Below are positions 60,979 through 64,000 of a DNA stretch of 64,000 bases, piece by piece. The notes below the pieces were generated by a model. That model made no database searches and was not told the DNA's origin. It saw only the letters and a list, made by a program, of their open reading frames with translations. Origin of the DNA: Thiosocius sp963719025. Its GTDB lineage: Bacteria > Pseudomonadota > Gammaproteobacteria > Chromatiales > Chromatiaceae. A program made the translations under genes and the position numbers. Position 1 is the first letter of the stretch, and each line of letters starts with the position of its first letter. The stretch is from the NCBI GenBank assembly GCA_963719025.1, contig CAVRBK010000037.1, positions 1-64,000 on the forward strand. Direction: 5' to 3'.

Positions 60979-61789
60979 CTATCGTTTCAGTACCAGTTCG
61001 ATCACGGCCTTGCTGCCGAAATAGGCCAGCATCAGCACGGCGAAGCCGACCAGCGTCCAGCGGATCGCGGTGCGCCCGCGCCAACCGAAACGATAGCGGC
61101 CCCACAGCAGGATCGCGAAGGCAAACCAGGCGACGATGGACAGCACCGTCTTGTGCACCAGGTGCTGGGCGAACATGTCCTCGAGATAGACGAAACCGGT
61201 CACCAGGCCGATGCTGAGCAGGATGAAGCCGAGGCTGATCATTTCGAACAGCAGGGCCTCCATGGTCTGCAGCGGCGGCAGGGCGCGGATGAAACCACCG
61301 GGATGGTGGCGCCGCAGATGCGTGTCCTGGACCGCCAGCAGCAGGGCCTGGGCGCTGGCCAGGGTGAGCAGGCTGTAGGCCAGCATCGAGGTCAGGACAT
61401 GCACGCGCAGGGCCCAGCCGGCATTCTCGGCCGAGAAGATGGATGCCCGGGTATCGCAGGTCGAGCAGGATCGTGATCGCAGCCAGCGGCAGCGCCAGGA
61501 TCGCCAGGTTCTCGACCGGCTTGGTCAGCGCCGAGATCAGCAGCAGCCCGGCGATCGTCCAGGCGGCCAGTGACACCGTGTTGAAAAAGCTCAGGTTCAG
61601 CCCACCGTCGGTGAACAGCTCGAAGTACAGCATGAGGGCGTGCAGCGTCAGGGCGGCAAATCCAAGGCCCACGCCAAGGCTGCGCGGCGGGCGCCAGCTG
61701 TCGCCGGTGCCGAACAGCCGCAGGCCGGTACTGAATCCGCCGACAAAGTACAGGGCAGCGGCGGGAAGTGCGATCAGTGTCATGTTCAT
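60979..61789 (-). CDS. ypjD: cytochrome c assembly-family inner membrane protein (YpjD-like), one frameshift
   Basis: Polytopic membrane protein with the CcsA/CcmC-type fold. ATG 61789 (MNMTLIALPAAALYFVGGFS) is chosen; ATG 61804 would add five residues. The first frame holds four helices to ALPLAAITILLDLRYPG. A shift near 61440 leads to HVLTSMLAYSLLTLASAQAL, LLAVQDTHLRRHHPGG and LVHKTVLSIVAWFAFAILLW, with the conserved HKTVLS. About 270 residues. It is divergent from ffh, as ypjD is in E. coli, which supports the name. Confidence 0.88.
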
Positions 61790-61880
61790 GCGGAAACAAA
61801 TCATGGCATAACGTTCCAACGCCTGCATCCGTATAATGGTGCAGCCAAGGGGTCGGCGTGACCCGCTAAAGATCGGAACC

Positions 61881-63285
61881 ATGTTTGCCAGTCTCTCTGA
61901 CCGCCTCGGCGGCGTATTACAAAAGGTTCGCGGCCAGGGCCGGATCAGCGAAGACAACATCAAGGACACCCTGCGCGAGGTGCGCATGGCCCTGCTCGAG
62001 GCCGACGTGGCGTTGCCGGTGGTCAAGGACTTCGTCGAGCAGGTGCGCGAGAAGGCCGTCGGCGAGGAGGTGCTGCAAGAGCCTGACCCCGGCCAGGTGC
62101 TGGTCAAGATCGTCAACGACGAACTGGTGCATGTCATGGGCGAGGCGAACGAGCAGCTGAATCTGGCGGCCCAGCCACCGGCGGTGATCCTGATGGCCGG
62201 CCTGCAGGGCTCGGGTAAGACCACCAGCGTGGCCAAGCTGGCGCGCATGCTCAAGGAGCGCGAGAAGAAAAAGGTCATGGTGGTCAGTGCCGATGTCTAT
62301 CGACCGGCGGCCATCGAGCAGTTGAAGACGCTGGCGACCGAGGTTGAGGCCGAGTTTCTTCCCAGTCGAGCCCGGATCAGAAGCCACTGGCGATTGCGCG
62401 CTCGGCGCATCGCCGCGGCACGCAAGGGCTATGTCGATGTGCTGATCGTCGATACCGCCGGCCGCCTGCACGTCGACCAGGACATGATGGCCGAGATCCA
62501 GGCGCTGCATGCCGAACTGAACCCGGTCGAGACCCTGTTCGTGGTCGACGCGATGACCGGTCAGGATGCCGCCAATACCGCCAAGGCCTTCAACGATGCG
62601 CTGCCGCTGACCGGTGTGATCCTGACCAAGACCGACGGCGATGCGCGCGGCGGCGCGGCGCTGTCGATTCGCCAGATCACCGGCAAGCCGATCAAGTTCC
62701 TGGGCGTCGGCGAGAAGACCACGGCGCTGGAGCCCTTCCACCCCGACCGCGTGGCCTCGCGCATCCTCGGCATGGGCGACGTGCTGTCGCTGGTCGAGGA
62801 GGTCACGACCAAGGTCGATCAGGACAAGGCCGCCAAGCTGGCCAAGAAGATCCACAAGGGCAAGGGTTTCACCCTGGCGGATTTCAAGGAACAGATGGAG
62901 CAGATGGCCAATATGGGTGGGATGGCCGGCCTGATCGACAAGCTGCCCGGCATGGGCCAGGTGCCGGATGCGGTCAAGGCGCAGGTCGGCGACAAGGAGG
63001 TCAAGAAACTGATTGCCATCATCAACTCCATGACCCCGCAGGAGCGATCATTCCCGGCGGTGATCAAGGGATCGCGCAAGAAGCGTATCGCCAGTCGGTT
63101 CCGGCACCCAGGTGCAGGACGTCAACAAGCTGCTGAAGCAGTTCACCCAGATGCAGAAGATGATGAAAAAGATGAAGGGTGGTGGCATGGCGAAGATGAT
63201 GCGCGGCATGAAGGGCAAGATGCCCGGCGGCTTCCCCGGCGGCGGCATGCCACCCGGTGGTGGTGGGGGCGGGTTCCCGTTCTGA
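61881..63285 (+). CDS. ffh: signal recognition particle protein Ffh, frameshifted
   Basis: SRP54 GTPase that targets membrane proteins with 4.5S RNA and FtsY. ATG 61881 gives MFASLSDRLGGVLQKVRGQG, the N domain. The G domain reads AGLQGSGKTTSVAKLARML, VVSADVYRPAAIEQLKTLAT, VDVLIVDTAGRLHVDQDMM and ILTKTDGDARGGAALSIRQI. Two compensating shifts lie near 62365-62395, and one near 63050-63105 hides the methionine-rich M domain (MQKMMKKMKGGGMAKMM) that ends GGGGGGFPF at 63285. Essential in bacteria, so the shifts must be sequence errors. Confidence 0.96.
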
Positions 63286-63287
63286 CC

Positions 63288-64000
63288 ATGCGTCACAGCG
63301 GGTGGATCTTTGCCGGCCTCGCGCTGCTGCGTTGCCGCATCACGGTGTTGGCGGCGGCCCCCTGTGCAGAACTGATCGGCCAGAGCAATGCGCAGCTCGA
63401 GGCGATGCGCCGGCATGCCGCAGCGATCGAGGGCAGCCTGCAGAATCTCAGTGATGCGCTGCTGCGCGCGGAGCAGCGCAACAAGGAACAGACGGCCCAG
63501 ATCGAGCGGCTCGAGGCCGAGCTGCGCGCCCAGCGCGCGCGTGACCCCGCTGAGCACGCAACGCCAGAGGCGGGAATTTTTCCGCGCCTTGCGGCGCCAA
63601 CTCCCGGTATCCGCGCTGTACGAGATCCGGCCCGACCGGCTGATCATCGCCAATGATCCGGTGTTCATCTTCGGCAAGGGGGAGCTGGGAGCCGAGGGCC
63701 AGGACCGGCTGCAACCGCTGGTCGCCGCGATGCGCGGTCTGCTCGAGCAGCTGCCCGACGCGTTCCCCTGGCGGGTGCGGATCGAGGGCCACAGCGACAG
63801 TCGGCCGTTGCGCACCAACAAGCGCTTCGCCAGCAACTGGGAACTGTCGGCGGCACGCGCCCTCAGTGTGCTCAAGTATTTCGTTTCGCAGGGCCTGCCG
63901 GAGGCGCGGCTTTCAGCGGTCGGCCTGGCCGATACGCAGCTGCGCGATCCGGGTGACAGCAAGGCGGCACATCGCCGCAACCGGCGCATCGAGGTCCACC
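63288..64000 (+). CDS. MotB/OmpA-like peptidoglycan-binding protein, partial and frameshifted
   Basis: ATG 63288, 3 bp after ffh, gives a hydrophobic N-terminus (SGWIFAGLALLRCRITVLAA) and a coiled coil (EGSLQNLSDALLRAEQRNKE, RLEAELRAQRAR). A shift near 63550 leads to SALYEIRPDRLIIANDPVFI, PWRVRIEGHSDSRPLRTNKR, FASNWELSAARALSVLKYFV and HRRNRRIEVH, an OmpA/MotB domain that reaches the window end. It may be a flagellar stator-like or envelope protein; a MotA partner is not seen. Confidence 0.85.

Overview
The window is a GC-rich gammaproteobacterial chromosome segment. It carries a complete polar-type flagellar structural locus under sigma-54 and sigma-28 control, FimV/HubP-like and RND efflux genes, a legionaminic-acid/Maf flagellin-glycosylation set, and an OmpA protein with a sulfur-globule-like low-complexity region. 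A Chromatiales-like sulfur oxidiser would fit, but that is inference. Many conserved genes (sucA, ffh, flgD, flgE, flgF, flgH, flgI, flgJ, flgK, cheV, fliD, flagellins, the RND permease) are broken by single-base shifts while their translations remain recognisable across frames. This points to indel-prone sequencing rather than gene decay, so each such gene is given as one CDS spanning the frames.

Layout. 1-6.9 kb: 5' part of sucA, then a three-gene RND efflux operon (outer-membrane factor, adaptor, permease), all on the minus strand. 6.9-8.9 kb: TauE/SafE permease, tRNA-Arg(CCU), and a REP-associated tyrosine transposase flanked by its repeats. 9-23 kb: flgN, flgM and flgA (minus), then cheV, cheR and flgB to flgL (plus), with sigma-28 boxes before flgM and cheV and sigma-54 boxes before flgA, flgB and flgG.

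23-25.1 kb: four small minus-strand genes. 25.16-33.31 kb: a cluster of attC sites with gene cassettes and no integrase in the window (CALIN, a chromosomal integron fragment). It has nine cassettes: mazE-like/doc, ccdAB, parDE, parDE, mrr, brnTA, a VOC protein, a GNAT acetyltransferase and a lipoprotein/brnT chimera. The first four read with the attC sites and the last five against them. A 3'-truncated IS1182-type element sits inside one attC site.

33.5-51.7 kb, mostly minus strand: flagellin glycosylation genes (legF, ptmE and neuD-like genes; legI and legG; legB and maf). These are interspersed with a repetitive OmpA protein, a CHAD-ParA pair, a GMC oxidoreductase with its small subunit, and a FimV-like protein. 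No LegC-type aminotransferase is visible. 51.8-60.9 kb: two flagellins with sigma-54 promoters and fliW (minus), then three tandem flagellins, flaG, fliD, fliS and fliT (plus). Each plus-strand flagellin has the same two-hairpin leader, and a compensated copy of the first hairpin lies before flaG. 61-64 kb: ypjD-like, ffh and a MotB/OmpA-like gene.

The main targets for follow-up are the integron cassette cluster with its core-site bookkeeping, the covarying flagellin leader hairpins, the CHAD-ParA pair and the OmpA/sulfur-globule-like protein.
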